Positions 40,692-48,944 of a DNA stretch of 56,947 bases are shown piece by piece; position 1 is the stretch's first letter; the number at the start of each line of letters is the position of its first letter. Under the pieces are notes generated by a model. It was not told the DNA's origin and ran no database searches. It saw only the letters and a list, made by a program, of their open reading frames with translations. This DNA is from Fibrobacterota bacterium (GTDB taxonomy: Bacteria > Fibrobacterota > Fibrobacteria > UBA11236), in NCBI GenBank assembly GCA_028287465.1, contig JAQBPO010000087.1:1-56947 (forward strand), given 5' to 3'. Made by a program: the position numbers and the translations under genes.

Positions 40692-41521
40692 GGTTCGGAT
40701 CCTTTGGACGCCCCGGCGGGCCGGAGGTATCCCGGCTTCATCCCATCATGGGGGCGGAAGGCCAGCGGTACCTTTTTCAGCCATAGTTTCAGGGCCTGCC
40801 AATGGATCCAGGCGATGATCCAGACCGTCATGAAGGGGATCCTGAGGAAGGATCCCAAAAGGGGCCAATCCCCCATGGGCGACCACTCTCCCGTAATCCG
40901 GGTCTTCAGGACCGGCTTCCCGTCCCGGTAATCGTCGATGAATACGCCCAGCCTGCCGCCGAGGGCTTCGAAGCGGAACCGGTAGGTCATGCCCATCTCC
41001 AGGAAAGGGGAGACGTAGAAGACCTTCTCCGCGGTGAATTCCGCCTCCGCGCCCGCTCCCGGGCCGAAGAAGGCGTAGCAATGCCGCTGATGGAAGGTAT
41101 TGTTGACCTCGGCCACGTAGGCCACCGGCCTTCCCTGGGAATAGCAGTAGTAGAAGGTGACGGGATTGAACAGGTATCCCAGGATGCGCAGTTGCGTCAC
41201 CATGAACACTTTATCGACCGATCCCCGGAATCCGCGTTCCCGCAGGAGGGCGAGGACGCCGGCCTTGATGCCTTGGGCGGGCGCATCGGTCCCGCCGGAC
41301 CGGACCGGAAGGCCGGTCTCGTTCAAGTGATCCCCGTCCCGGAGGGAATAAAGCGAGAACCGGTTATGGCCGAAGAGGAGCAGCTTGCGGTCCCACCCCG
41401 CGGTTTCGTCCAGGTCCATAGAGAAGATGAATATCGGGTAGGTGAAGGAATGGCGTTTCGGGCTGAAACGGTTATGCGCGATCCGGCCCCAATAGATCCC
41501 CGTTTCCGGCATCGCTTCCAT
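40685..41521 (-). CDS. DUF1365 protein of lipid-modification operon
   Basis: The 278-residue protein matches DUF1365: RFSPKRHSFTYPIFIFSMDLDE at the N-terminus, LRILGYLFNPVTFYYCYSQ in the middle, and YVAEVNNTFHQRHCYAF, with the end containing a possible membrane-associated helix (FMTVWIIAWIHWQALKLWL). DUF1365 genes regularly sit between a flavin oxidoreductase and CFA-type methyltransferases, as here, in clusters connected in other bacteria with membrane lipid modification under oxidative or singlet-oxygen stress. The biochemical role is unknown. Its ATG overlaps the stop of the upstream gene by one base (TGATG). Confidence 0.92.
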   Translation of the reverse strand: MEAMPETGIYWGRIAHNRFSPKRHSFTYPIFIFSMDLDETAGWDRKLLLFGHNRFSLYSLRDGDHLNETGLPVRSGGTDAPAQGIKAGVLALLRERGFRGSVDKVFMVTQLRILGYLFNPVTFYYCYSQGRPVAYVAEVNNTFHQRHCYAFFGPGAGAEAEFTAEKVFYVSPFLEMGMTYRFRFEALGGRLGVFIDDYRDGKPVLKTRITGEWSPMGDWPLLGSFLRIPFMTVWIIAWIHWQALKLWLKKVPLAFRPHDGMKPGYLRPAGASKGSEPW

Positions 41522-42819
41522 CAGAACTCGACCCCGAAATGCCTGGCCACGGTGACGGCGGAGCGGAGGCCGTCCTCATGGAAGCCGTAGCCGCAATAGG
41601 CGCCGCAGAAATAGGTCCGGTTGGATCCGTTGAGGGAGTCGATTTCCTTCTGCCGGTCCATGCCTTCGGAACTGTAGAGCGGGTGCTCGTAGCGGATGCG
41701 GAAATGCTCATCCGGCATGGGCTCCGCGGTGGCGGGATTCAGGGTCACAATGTATTCCTTCTTCGAAGGGATTCCCTGCAGGCGGTTCATATGGTAATGC
41801 AGGCAGGGCGCGGCATTGAGGGCGCTTTCGTCGACCTCGTAATTCCAGGCGGCCCAGGCGTCCTGGCGCTTGGGGAGGACGGACTTGCCGGAGTGCAGTA
41901 CCGCATCGTTGGCCTGGTAGGCGAACAGGGAAAGGAGATCCTTTTCCGCCGCGGAGGCGTCCCGGAGCAGGCGCAAGGTGATGTCCGCATGGGTGGCCAT
42001 CACCACCTGGTCGAAGGCGAAGGTCTCGCCGCCCGCCAGGACCACGCGCGCGCCTTCCCGATCCCGGTACACGCCGGTCACCTCGCTGGAATAGCGGATA
42101 CGGTCCTTGAAGGGGGCGGTGATCTTCTTGACGTACTCCCGGCTGCCGCCCTTGATGGTGCGCCATTTGAAGTTGGTGGTCACCCCCAGCATGCCGTGGT
42201 TGGCCAGGAAAAGCAGGAAGGAGTGCAACGGGAAGTCCATCATCTTGGCGGTGGGGGTGGACCAGATGGCCGCGCCCATGGGCAGGATGTAATACTCGCG
42301 GAACTTTTCCGAGTACCCGTTCCCTTGGAGGTACCGGCCCAAGGTATGGCCGGCATGGGAACGCGCGGCCAGGATGCGGTTGCCCTCCCGGTTGAAACGG
42401 AATATCTCCCAAAGCATCCGGTAGAACCAGGGGCGGAACAGATTCCGTTTCTGGGCGAATAGGGTGGCCAGGTTGGTGCCGCAGTATTCGAAACCCGACA
42501 CGGTGCCCTTCACGGAAAAGGACATGTCGCTTTCCATGGTCTCGACCTTCAACTCTTCCAGGAGCTTGCAGAAGTAGGGATAGGTGTGCTTGTTGTAGAC
42601 GATGAATCCGGTATCCACCGGCAATTTGCGGCCCTCCTCGTCCACGTCCACGGTATTGGCGTGGCCGCCGGGGCGCCCTTCCTTTTCGAAAACGGTGACT
42701 TCCGCGACCCGGTGGAGGAGGTACGCGGAGGCCATTCCGGCGATCCCGGTGCCGATGACGGCTATCTTCGGTTTCCCGGCAGCACCTGCGCGCCCGATCT
42801 GTTCTGGTGTCGGGGACAT
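41521..42819 (-). CDS. FAD-dependent amine-oxidase-like oxidoreductase (possible fatty-acyl desaturase)
   Basis: The start at 42819 (GGAGG 6 nt upstream, 1-nt gap after the CFA stop) gives 432 residues. The FAD-binding motif is KIAVIGTGIAGMASAYLL with VTVFEKEGRPGG, followed by the family stretch VDTGFIVYNKHTYPYFCKLL and a C-terminal FAD contact (YFCGAYCGYGFHEDGL). Flavoproteins of this type are always found with DUF1365 and CFA-like genes. In Rhodobacter a flavin desaturase (UfaD) of furan-fatty-acid synthesis acts on methylated acyl chains; this protein may be of that kind, but I cannot confirm orthology from sequence alone. Confidence 0.9.
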   Translation of the reverse strand: MSPTPEQIGRAGAAGKPKIAVIGTGIAGMASAYLLHRVAEVTVFEKEGRPGGHANTVDVDEEGRKLPVDTGFIVYNKHTYPYFCKLLEELKVETMESDMSFSVKGTVSGFEYCGTNLATLFAQKRNLFRPWFYRMLWEIFRFNREGNRILAARSHAGHTLGRYLQGNGYSEKFREYYILPMGAAIWSTPTAKMMDFPLHSFLLFLANHGMLGVTTNFKWRTIKGGSREYVKKITAPFKDRIRYSSEVTGVYRDREGARVVLAGGETFAFDQVVMATHADITLRLLRDASAAEKDLLSLFAYQANDAVLHSGKSVLPKRQDAWAAWNYEVDESALNAAPCLHYHMNRLQGIPSKKEYIVTLNPATAEPMPDEHFRIRYEHPLYSSEGMDRQKEIDSLNGSNRTYFCGAYCGYGFHEDGLRSAVTVARHFGVEF

Positions 42820-42820
42820 C

Positions 42821-44149
42821 TCAATCCTCCAGGAAGTTGGGGCCGCGGAAGGCGGTATTGTTCGGAAGGGAAAGGACCATCTGGACCAGGCCCAGGTTGC
42901 GGGTCTTGAAGGCCGATTCGCAATAGGCGAGGTAATATTCCCAGGTGCGGATGAAGCGCCCGTCGAACCCGAGTGCGCGGACCTCGTCCAGCCTGGCCAT
43001 GAATCCCAGGCGCCAATCCTTGAGGGTGCGGGCATAATGGAGATCGAAATTCTCCAGGTGCTGGATCATGAGTCCTCCGGAATCCCGCACGGCGCGGGAC
43101 ATCTCGTAGACCGAAGGAAGCAGGCACCCCGGGAAGATATGCTTCTGGATCCAATCGCATCCGCCCTTGTACGCGTCGAACCGGGAATCCGGCATGGTGA
43201 TGACCTGCATGGCCATGAGGCCGTCCGGCTTCAGGGCCGCGCGGCAGGTTTCGAAGAAGGTCCCGAAGTATTCGTGGCCGACGGCTTCGAACATCTCGAT
43301 TGAAACGATCTTGTCGTAGCTCCCCGTGATCTCCCGGTAATCCTGGAAGCGGACTTCGATGCGATCCGAAAGCCCGGCCAGGCGGATGCGCTCATCGGCA
43401 AGGGCCTTTTGCTCCTTGGACAGGGTCAGGGTCGTGACCCGGCAGCCGTAACGCCCGGCGGCATGGATGGCGAAGCCGCCCCAGCCCGATCCGATTTCCA
43501 GCACATGGTCCGAGGGTTTTAATTCGAGTTTGCGGCAGAGGATGTCGAATTTGTTGATCTGGGCCTCGTGCAAGGTGTCCCCGGGACCGCGGTAGACGGC
43601 GCTCGAATACGCCATGGAGGGGTCGAGGAACAGGGCGTAAAGTTCGTTGCTCAGGTCGTAGTGGAAGGCGATGTTGGTCCGGCTTCCTTGCAGGGTATTG
43701 CTGCGCTTGCGGTGCAACTCCAGGTTGGCCGCGGCCTCCCGTCCCACTTCCGGCGCCTTGGAGGTGGAACCGCTGATGCCGGGAAGATGGGGGATGTTCA
43801 GGAGGAGGATGCGCAGGAAAACGGTGAGGTCGTCCACGTCGAAATGGCCCGCCTGGTAGCTTTCCCCCAGGCCCACGTCCCAGAACCGGACCAGGTTGTC
43901 GAAGAGCGCGTTGTCCCGTACGACCACGCGGCTGCGCAGGTCGGCGGCGGGATCGCCCAGGACCCACAGCCCGTTGTCCAGGGTTTCCACCTCGATGCAG
44001 CCCACCTTGATATTGGACAGGATGGAACGCACGGCCTGCTCCGGGAAGAACCGGGCCGCGGCCTTCACGGCCAAGGCGCCGGCGGCGCGGGCCAGGCCGC
44101 CCGTGAGGTTTTCCGTGAATCCTTTTTTGCCGCCGCTCTTCCAGGTCAT
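42821..44149 (-). CDS. Cyclopropane-fatty-acyl-phospholipid synthase family protein (first gene of lipid operon)
   Basis: The 442-residue protein has an N-terminal lipid-recognition domain (YQAGHFDVDDLTVFLRIL) and a C-terminal SAM methyltransferase domain with VLEIGSGWGGFAIHAAGRYG, LSKEQKALADERI and IVSIEMFEAVGHEYFGTFF. The fatty-acyl pocket motif NIAFHYDLSNELYALFLDPSMAYSS matches CFA synthases. It would transfer a methylene or methyl group to an unsaturated acyl chain. The start has AGGAG 8 nt upstream. An ECF-type promoter candidate (44183-44208) lies about 34 bp ahead of the start. This gene leads the operon running to 38770. Confidence 0.93.
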   Translation of the reverse strand: MTWKSGGKKGFTENLTGGLARAAGALAVKAAARFFPEQAVRSILSNIKVGCIEVETLDNGLWVLGDPAADLRSRVVVRDNALFDNLVRFWDVGLGESYQAGHFDVDDLTVFLRILLLNIPHLPGISGSTSKAPEVGREAAANLELHRKRSNTLQGSRTNIAFHYDLSNELYALFLDPSMAYSSAVYRGPGDTLHEAQINKFDILCRKLELKPSDHVLEIGSGWGGFAIHAAGRYGCRVTTLTLSKEQKALADERIRLAGLSDRIEVRFQDYREITGSYDKIVSIEMFEAVGHEYFGTFFETCRAALKPDGLMAMQVITMPDSRFDAYKGGCDWIQKHIFPGCLLPSVYEMSRAVRDSGGLMIQHLENFDLHYARTLKDWRLGFMARLDEVRALGFDGRFIRTWEYYLAYCESAFKTRNLGLVQMVLSLPNNTAFRGPNFLED

Positions 44150-44182
44150 GGTGTCTCCTAAAGGTCTTTGCCGTACATACGG

Positions 44183-44208
44183 ATCGATTCTAGAAACGGA
44201 TGGGTTCC
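44183..44208 (-). promoter_or_regulatory. ECF-type promoter candidate for the lipid operon
   Basis: On the minus strand GGAAC (44208-44204) is followed by exactly 17 bp and then CGAT (44186-44183), 34 bp before the ATG. The same GGAAC-N17-CG layout occurs upstream of the ECF sigma gene at 46908. This fits the general AAC / CG form of ECF promoters. Confidence 0.55.
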
Positions 44209-44269
44209 GGGGACGGGTGAAAAAACGGTCATTAATGGGGGAAAAGCGGTTTTATTATTTTAAATCCCG

Positions 44270-45073
44270 GTGAATCCGAAGCATATTCTTCTACGTAGGT
44301 ATGCACGCATGATTCCCTTCCTGATGATATCGGCCCTTCTCTCCGCGACCGCCCCGGCGGCCGCATCGGCCACCGATGCGGCCGCATCGGCAGCCGATAA
44401 GTCCGTTCAGGAGATCCGGTTGATCATCGGGGAGGCCTTCCCCTTGGAGGGAGGCGCGGGCGCCCCCCAGGCGTATGTCGAAGAGCATCGGGAGCGGCTC
44501 GAGGGCGATCGAACGGTCTCGATGAGCACGGTATATCGGGACGTTTCCGGAACGGTCCTGGCGGAGCGGACCCTGGATTTTTCGGCCTCTTCTTCGCATC
44601 CCGGATACGCCCTCAAGGACCTGCGCAGCGGGATGGAGGAAGGGGCGACGGTGCGCGGAAAGGTGGTACGGGTGCGGAGCCGGGCCTCGAAAGCCTCGGA
44701 AACCCGGGAAAAGGATTTTAAGGTGCCGGAGCCATTCGTGATCGATGGAGGCTTCCATTCCTTCCTCAAGGGGAATTGGGACGCCCTGATCGGGGGGAAG
44801 AGGATCAGCTTCTATTTCGTGGTGCCATCCCGCCTCGATTTCTTCCGCTTCGTCGCGTACGAGGATCCGAGCCGCGCGGCCCATGGGGCGGGGGAAAGGG
44901 TATTCGTGGCCATTCCCCAGAGCCGCGTCCTGCGCATGGTGGTCGAGCCCATAGTGGTCCGCTATGACGCCGCTTCGCGCCGCATGAAGGAATACCGGGG
45001 ACTCTCCAACATCGAAGGCCCCGGCGGCAAGCCCCAAAAGGTCCGCCTGGTCTACCGGGAACCCGGGCTGTGA
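44270..45073 (+). CDS. Exported protein of unknown function
   Basis: The product is 267 residues from a GTG at 44270, with a signal peptide (RRYARMIPFLMISALLSATAPAAASA). An ATG at 44309 is an alternative but would lose the positive n-region. I do not recognise the family. The mature protein is beta-rich and basic-acidic mixed, with GYALKDLRSGMEEGATVRG, FVIDGGFHSFLKGNWD, GKRISFYFVVPSRLDFFRF and LRMVVEPIVVRYDAASRRM. The strand pattern suggests a periplasmic lipid- or sugar-binding beta fold. It overlaps the following hydrolase by 4 nt (GTGA), so the three genes 44270-46889 form one operon, divergent from the lipid-modification operon. Confidence 0.75.
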   Translation: MNPKHILLRRYARMIPFLMISALLSATAPAAASATDAAASAADKSVQEIRLIIGEAFPLEGGAGAPQAYVEEHRERLEGDRTVSMSTVYRDVSGTVLAERTLDFSASSSHPGYALKDLRSGMEEGATVRGKVVRVRSRASKASETREKDFKVPEPFVIDGGFHSFLKGNWDALIGGKRISFYFVVPSRLDFFRFVAYEDPSRAAHGAGERVFVAIPQSRVLRMVVEPIVVRYDAASRRMKEYRGLSNIEGPGGKPQKVRLVYREPGL

Positions 45074-46311
45074 GGATGGAGCTGTCCCTCTGGTCCGGCC
45101 TGCGCATCGCGGCCGCCGCGCTATTCTTCCTGACCGGCCTCCTGGCCGTATGCAAGCCTCCGTCCTATTCCTTCTGGAAGCTTTCCATCGTCGTGATGGA
45201 AGGCGGGCATTTCCTGGTCCTCCCGTTGCTGGCGTTGGGAGTCTGGTGCCTTTTCACGGCCGGCCCCTCCTATGCCCAGGCCGGATCGGGTTCCGCGCGC
45301 CTGGCGGGGGTCCTGTTCCTCCTCTCCGCATGCCTCTATGCCGCGACGGCCATCCGGGCCATGGCCGCGGCAGCCCGGTTGGAGCGCGAATTCTCCAACG
45401 GTTGGGCCGGCATCGAGCCGCCCCCAGGCGGTTTCCGCCGGGCAAAACCCCTGAGCATCCCGGATATGTTCCTGGGCATCCCTTTGCCCGCTGGCGCCCC
45501 GAAGACATACGCCTATAAACCGGCCGACTCCGGGGACCTGAAGCTGGATTTCTACCCCGCAAGGATCGTTAAGCCGGATAAACCCGATAAACCCGGCGCG
45601 GCCGCGAACCACCATAAAGGTCCCGCCCCTTGCGTGGTGGTGGTCCATGGCGGCGGATGGGATGGCGGCGCGCGCTCCCAGCTCGCGCCCCTGAATGCGT
45701 TCCTGGCGGCGGAAGGTTATGCCGTGGCCACCCTGCAATACCGGCTCGCGCCCAAGCACCTTTACCCGGCCCCGGTCGAGGACGTCGCCGACGCCATGGC
45801 CTGGCTGAGGTCCCATTCCGGCGAGCTGGGGATAGATACGACCCGGTTCGTGCTGCTCGGGCGATCCGCGGGCGGGCAGATCGCCTTGCAGGCGGCCTAC
45901 ACGGCCAAGGACCCGGCCATCAAGGGCGTCATCGCGTTCTACGCCCCAGCGGACATGGTCTTCGGCTATAGCCTTCCCACCAATCCGCTCATCATGGACT
46001 CGCGGCTCCTGATGGAGCAGTACCTGGGCGGAGGCTATCCGGCCGTTCCGGAGAAATACGTGGCCTCTTCGCCGGTGGAGCACCTGACGGCTTCCAGCCC
46101 GCCCACCCTTCTCCTTCACGGCCGGCCCGATGTCCTCGTCTCCTGGCGGCATACCGTCCACATGCGCGCGAAGATGGACTCCCTGGGCGTGCGCCATTTC
46201 ATCGTGGACGTACCCTGGGGGGCCCATGGTTTCGACTACGTGGTCCGCGGTCCCGGCTCCCAGCTGAGCCTGTATTTCATCGAACGCTTCCTGGCCGCGG
46301 TGACCCGATGA
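45070..46311 (+). CDS. Membrane-anchored alpha/beta hydrolase (HSL/esterase type)
   Basis: The 413-residue protein has about three N-terminal hydrophobic helices (LRIAAAALFFLTGLLAV, FLVLPLLALGVWCLF, RLAGVLFLLSACLYAATA) and then a hormone-sensitive-lipase-like domain. It has the oxyanion motif VVHGGGWDGG, nucleophile LGRSAGGQIAL, acid in LHGRPDVLVS and His in WGAHGFDY. It would act as a membrane-bound esterase or lipase, active side not determined. The GTG start overlaps the upstream stop, and its own stop overlaps the start of the following outer-membrane gene (ATGA), so all three are translated together. The context points to an envelope-lipid role. Confidence 0.87.
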   Translation: MRMELSLWSGLRIAAAALFFLTGLLAVCKPPSYSFWKLSIVVMEGGHFLVLPLLALGVWCLFTAGPSYAQAGSGSARLAGVLFLLSACLYAATAIRAMAAAARLEREFSNGWAGIEPPPGGFRRAKPLSIPDMFLGIPLPAGAPKTYAYKPADSGDLKLDFYPARIVKPDKPDKPGAAANHHKGPAPCVVVVHGGGWDGGARSQLAPLNAFLAAEGYAVATLQYRLAPKHLYPAPVEDVADAMAWLRSHSGELGIDTTRFVLLGRSAGGQIALQAAYTAKDPAIKGVIAFYAPADMVFGYSLPTNPLIMDSRLLMEQYLGGGYPAVPEKYVASSPVEHLTASSPPTLLLHGRPDVLVSWRHTVHMRAKMDSLGVRHFIVDVPWGAHGFDYVVRGPGSQLSLYFIERFLAAVTR

Positions 46312-46889
46312 GGGCTCCGGCCATCTCCCGAATCCCCGTCCGGCCCGGCGGCATCGTGCGGGCCGCCCTGATCCTGGCGGCGGCCGCGGCATCGCAGGCC
46401 CATGCCGGCGATTACGCCGATCGCGCGGATCGCCGCCTGGGCGTCGAAGTGAACGTCCTTTGGCCGTTACCGCCCTTCAGCACCTACGAGATCAAATTCC
46501 GCGGCAAGCTGGGGCATGGCGTGGAAGCCGTGATCGGGTACGGACGCCAGGCCTGGACCTATAAGGGGAAGCGGCACAATCAGGGGGAGATCGATTCCCA
46601 TGCGCTCTTGATCGGGGCCCGCGCCTATCCGGTAGGCAACGTGAGCGTCGAGTATACGGCCTGGCTCTGCAAGGACGTGTTCCACCACGTGAATGGCCGG
46701 ACCTATAGCGGCTACGCCTATGCCAACGAGTTCTACCTCGGTTACGCCTATTATTTCGGCCAATCCCCGATCTATGTTCTGCCGCAGTGGAACGCGGGAT
46801 TCTATTCCTGGAAATCCTACGAGATGCCTCTGAACGACGATTACGTCTTCGACTTCCTCCCCAAGCTTTCCGTAGGAGCCGATTTCTGA
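46308..46889 (+). CDS. Small outer-membrane beta-barrel protein
   Basis: The 193-residue product has a signal peptide (IVRAALILAAAAASQAHA-G) and a barrel-like pattern of alternating strands: GVEVNVLWPLPPFSTYEIKF, VEAVIGYGRQAWTY, SHALLIGARAYPVG, YANEFYLGYAYYFGQ. It ends in SVGADF with the C-terminal aromatic residue of outer-membrane proteins. Size and pattern resemble eight-strand barrels of the OmpW/DUF3575 sort. It is the third gene of the operon and starts within the hydrolase stop (ATGA). The function is unknown; a small-molecule pore or lipid deacylase-like barrel are both conceivable. Confidence 0.7.
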   Translation: MRAPAISRIPVRPGGIVRAALILAAAAASQAHAGDYADRADRRLGVEVNVLWPLPPFSTYEIKFRGKLGHGVEAVIGYGRQAWTYKGKRHNQGEIDSHALLIGARAYPVGNVSVEYTAWLCKDVFHHVNGRTYSGYAYANEFYLGYAYYFGQSPIYVLPQWNAGFYSWKSYEMPLNDDYVFDFLPKLSVGADF

Positions 46890-46907
46890 TGCATCCAATC
46901 GCCCGCG

Positions 46908-46933
46908 GGAACCTTTTTGTAGTTTTTGGCGCC
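46908..46933 (+). promoter_or_regulatory. ECF-type promoter candidate upstream of the sigma factor gene
   Basis: GGAAC (46908-46912) is followed by 17 bp and CGCC (46930-46933), 75 bp before an ATG at 47005 and 177 bp before the start at 47107. The layout equals that of the lipid operon promoter candidate at 44183, suggesting autoregulation. Confidence 0.45.
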
Positions 46934-47106
46934 TATGGTGCCGCATCGATGTCCGTAAGCAATCCGTATTCCGGATCCGTGCGTATCTCAATGCGAGCGC
47001 AATCATGGAAACGGCAACCCATCAATTCGGCACCGCAGTGGACTGGCTCCCTGAGCCCCCGTTCCGGGATATTCCGTTCCCGGACCGTTGCGGCGGGGGC
47101 GCGGGC

Positions 47107-47667
47107 ATGACCCTGCCCGCGGAAATCCCCATGTTGATGCAACGCATCGCGCAACGGGATGATCAGGCCCTGGCGGAACTCTACTCCCGCTTCTCGAAGG
47201 CGATTTACAACATCATCTTCGCCATCGTGAAGCGCAAGGAGGACGCCGAGGAGATCCTTTGCGAAATCTTCTTCCAGGTCTGGGAAAAGGCGCCTGCCTA
47301 TGACATCGCCAAGGGTTCGGTTTACACCTGGCTGCTCACCATGGCCCGCAATCGCGCGATCGATCGCATCCGCTCGAAGGGCTATAGGAACGAGAAAGCC
47401 GGTTCCTCCATGGATGTGGATGACATAGCGGGGTCGGATCACTATAATCAATTGGATAACGTGGTGCTTTCGGAACGCGCCGCCCTGGTCAAGTCGGCCC
47501 TGGAGAAGATTTCCCCGGACCAGCGGCGCGTCCTGGAAACGGCCTATTTCGACGGTCGGACCCAGAGCGAAATAGCGGTCACCTTGGGGCTTCCCTTGGG
47601 TACGGTGAAATCGCGGGTGCGCGATGGTATGAAGGCGATGCAGGGCCTCCTGAAGGATTTGATCTGA
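47107..47667 (+). CDS. ECF-subfamily RNA polymerase sigma factor
   Basis: From the ATG at 47107 the protein has 186 residues. An in-frame ATG at 47005 would add 34 residues without obvious homology. Region 2 is clear (LAELYSRFSKAIYNIIFAIVKRKEDAEEILCEIFFQVWEKA; the TWLLTMARNRAIDRIRS stretch), and region 4 has SALEKISPDQRRVLETAYF... SEIAVTLGLPLGTVKSRVRDGM. It directs RNA polymerase to stress promoters when released from its anti-sigma factor. It is coupled to the RskA-like gene by a TGATG overlap. A candidate ECF promoter lies upstream, and a second copy of the motif precedes the lipid operon. Confidence 0.93.
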   Translation: MTLPAEIPMLMQRIAQRDDQALAELYSRFSKAIYNIIFAIVKRKEDAEEILCEIFFQVWEKAPAYDIAKGSVYTWLLTMARNRAIDRIRSKGYRNEKAGSSMDVDDIAGSDHYNQLDNVVLSERAALVKSALEKISPDQRRVLETAYFDGRTQSEIAVTLGLPLGTVKSRVRDGMKAMQGLLKDLI

Positions 47668-48509
47668 TGGCCATGGAAAGACGGGAATTCCTCGATCTCT
47701 GCCCGGCCCATGCCTTGGGGCTGCTGGATGGGGAGGACCTTGCCCGGTTCGAAAGGGAGCTGGCCTCCGCCGATCCGGAAATGCTGGCCGCCTACCGCGA
47801 GGCGGTCAACGCCGCGTCCAACCTTTCCCTGGCCGCTCCGCCCGCCCCTCTCTCTCCCGCCGTTCTGGATACCCTGATGCAACGCGTTCAGGCAGCCAAA
47901 GCCGGTACCGGATCGATCGCCTCGCGGTCCGCCCCGGGCGGCTCCCGTCCCGAGGGCCCCCGCATAGCCTGGATCTTCCCTTTCCGGATTGCCGCAAGCG
48001 TAGCCGTGGGCCTCGCCCTCCTTTCCCTGGGCCTGATCGCCTACGCGTCATCCCTCCGCAAAGACATGTCGGAGATCAAGACGGTCGTTGCGGAGGACCG
48101 CCGGCGGATCGTAGCGCTGACCGATTCCCTGGCCCAGAAGGAAGCCATGCTGGAGGTCCTCAAGTCGGACCAGATGCAGATGGTGGTGATGAAGGGCCAG
48201 GAAGCGGATCCCGTGGGCTATGGCAAGATCATCTGGGACCCGGTCCGGAAACAGGCCATCCTGCACGTCTCCCGCCTGCCTGCCCAGCCCGCGGACAAGG
48301 ATTACCAGCTCTGGGTGATCCGGGATTCCAAGCCCGTCGACGCCGGCGTGTTCCGCGTGAGCGGCAACCGCAAGGACGGCGAACTTTACAAGATCGACCG
48401 TTTGGTGGAAACGGACCGCGGCCGCATCAACGCCTTCGCCATCACGCTAGAGCCCAAGGGCGGCCTGCCTCAGCCTTCGGGCAAGATGTACCTGCTCGGC
48501 AGCATCTAG
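47667..48509 (+). CDS. RskA-like membrane anti-sigma factor
   Basis: The 280-residue protein has an N-terminal sigma-binding domain (CPAHALGLLDGEDLARFERELASADPEM) without the HxxxCxxC zinc motif, one transmembrane helix at about residues 108-130 (IAASVAVGLALLSLGLIAYA), a short coiled coil and a periplasmic RskA/anti-sigma-K domain (KQAILHVSRLPAQPADKDYQLWVI, DAGVFRV, GRINAFAITLEPKGGLPQPSG). Such proteins hold ECF sigma factors at the inner membrane and are released by regulated proteolysis. Its stop shares the bases CTAG with the stop of the convergent ferredoxin gene. Confidence 0.9.
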   Translation: MAMERREFLDLCPAHALGLLDGEDLARFERELASADPEMLAAYREAVNAASNLSLAAPPAPLSPAVLDTLMQRVQAAKAGTGSIASRSAPGGSRPEGPRIAWIFPFRIAASVAVGLALLSLGLIAYASSLRKDMSEIKTVVAEDRRRIVALTDSLAQKEAMLEVLKSDQMQMVVMKGQEADPVGYGKIIWDPVRKQAILHVSRLPAQPADKDYQLWVIRDSKPVDAGVFRVSGNRKDGELYKIDRLVETDRGRINAFAITLEPKGGLPQPSGKMYLLGSI

Positions 48510-48805
48510 GCCGCGCGCAGCCTCAACCGGATCGCCTTTTCAGGGCAAACCTCCACGCATTTCCCGCAAGCCTGGCAGGCATCCGCGCGCACGGCATGGG
48601 CCTGTTTGTTCCCATGGGCGAAGGCCTTGAGTTTCGGGAAGAATCCCAGCCCGGCCTTCTCTTCGGCGGTCAATGGCGAAATCTCGAAGACATCGTATGG
48701 GCATGCGGTGACGCACGGGCCCTTGGCCTCGCACCGCGAACGGTCGATGACGGGTTCGTATTTCCCCGGCGGCTGGGGACAGGGCTTGACTATGGATTCG
48801 GGCAT
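48506..48805 (-). CDS. Ferredoxin, two [4Fe-4S] clusters
   Basis: The 99-residue protein has two cluster motifs: CEAKGPCVTACPYDVF and CQACGKCVEVCPEKAI, separated by a longer central segment (LTAEEKAGLGFFPKLKAFAHG). This is the layout of a cytoplasmic 2[4Fe-4S] ferredoxin with an insertion. A GGAGG site lies 9 nt before the ATG. It is a single gene, convergent with the anti-sigma gene. The large oxidoreductase at 50213 carries its own ferredoxin domain, so this protein may be its soluble partner or serve another enzyme. Confidence 0.92.
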   Translation of the reverse strand: MPESIVKPCPQPPGKYEPVIDRSRCEAKGPCVTACPYDVFEISPLTAEEKAGLGFFPKLKAFAHGNKQAHAVRADACQACGKCVEVCPEKAIRLRLRAA

Positions 48806-48944
48806 GGCATCATCCTCCGGAACTTCCTTATGCTAACAAAATCCCCGGGGCCGGGCCCGGCTTTCGCATTTTTCAGGAGGCGGAAAATCCCATGGACCCG
48901 GAAAGATCCCTGGAACCGCGCACCTCATGCGCAAGGGAACGGGA

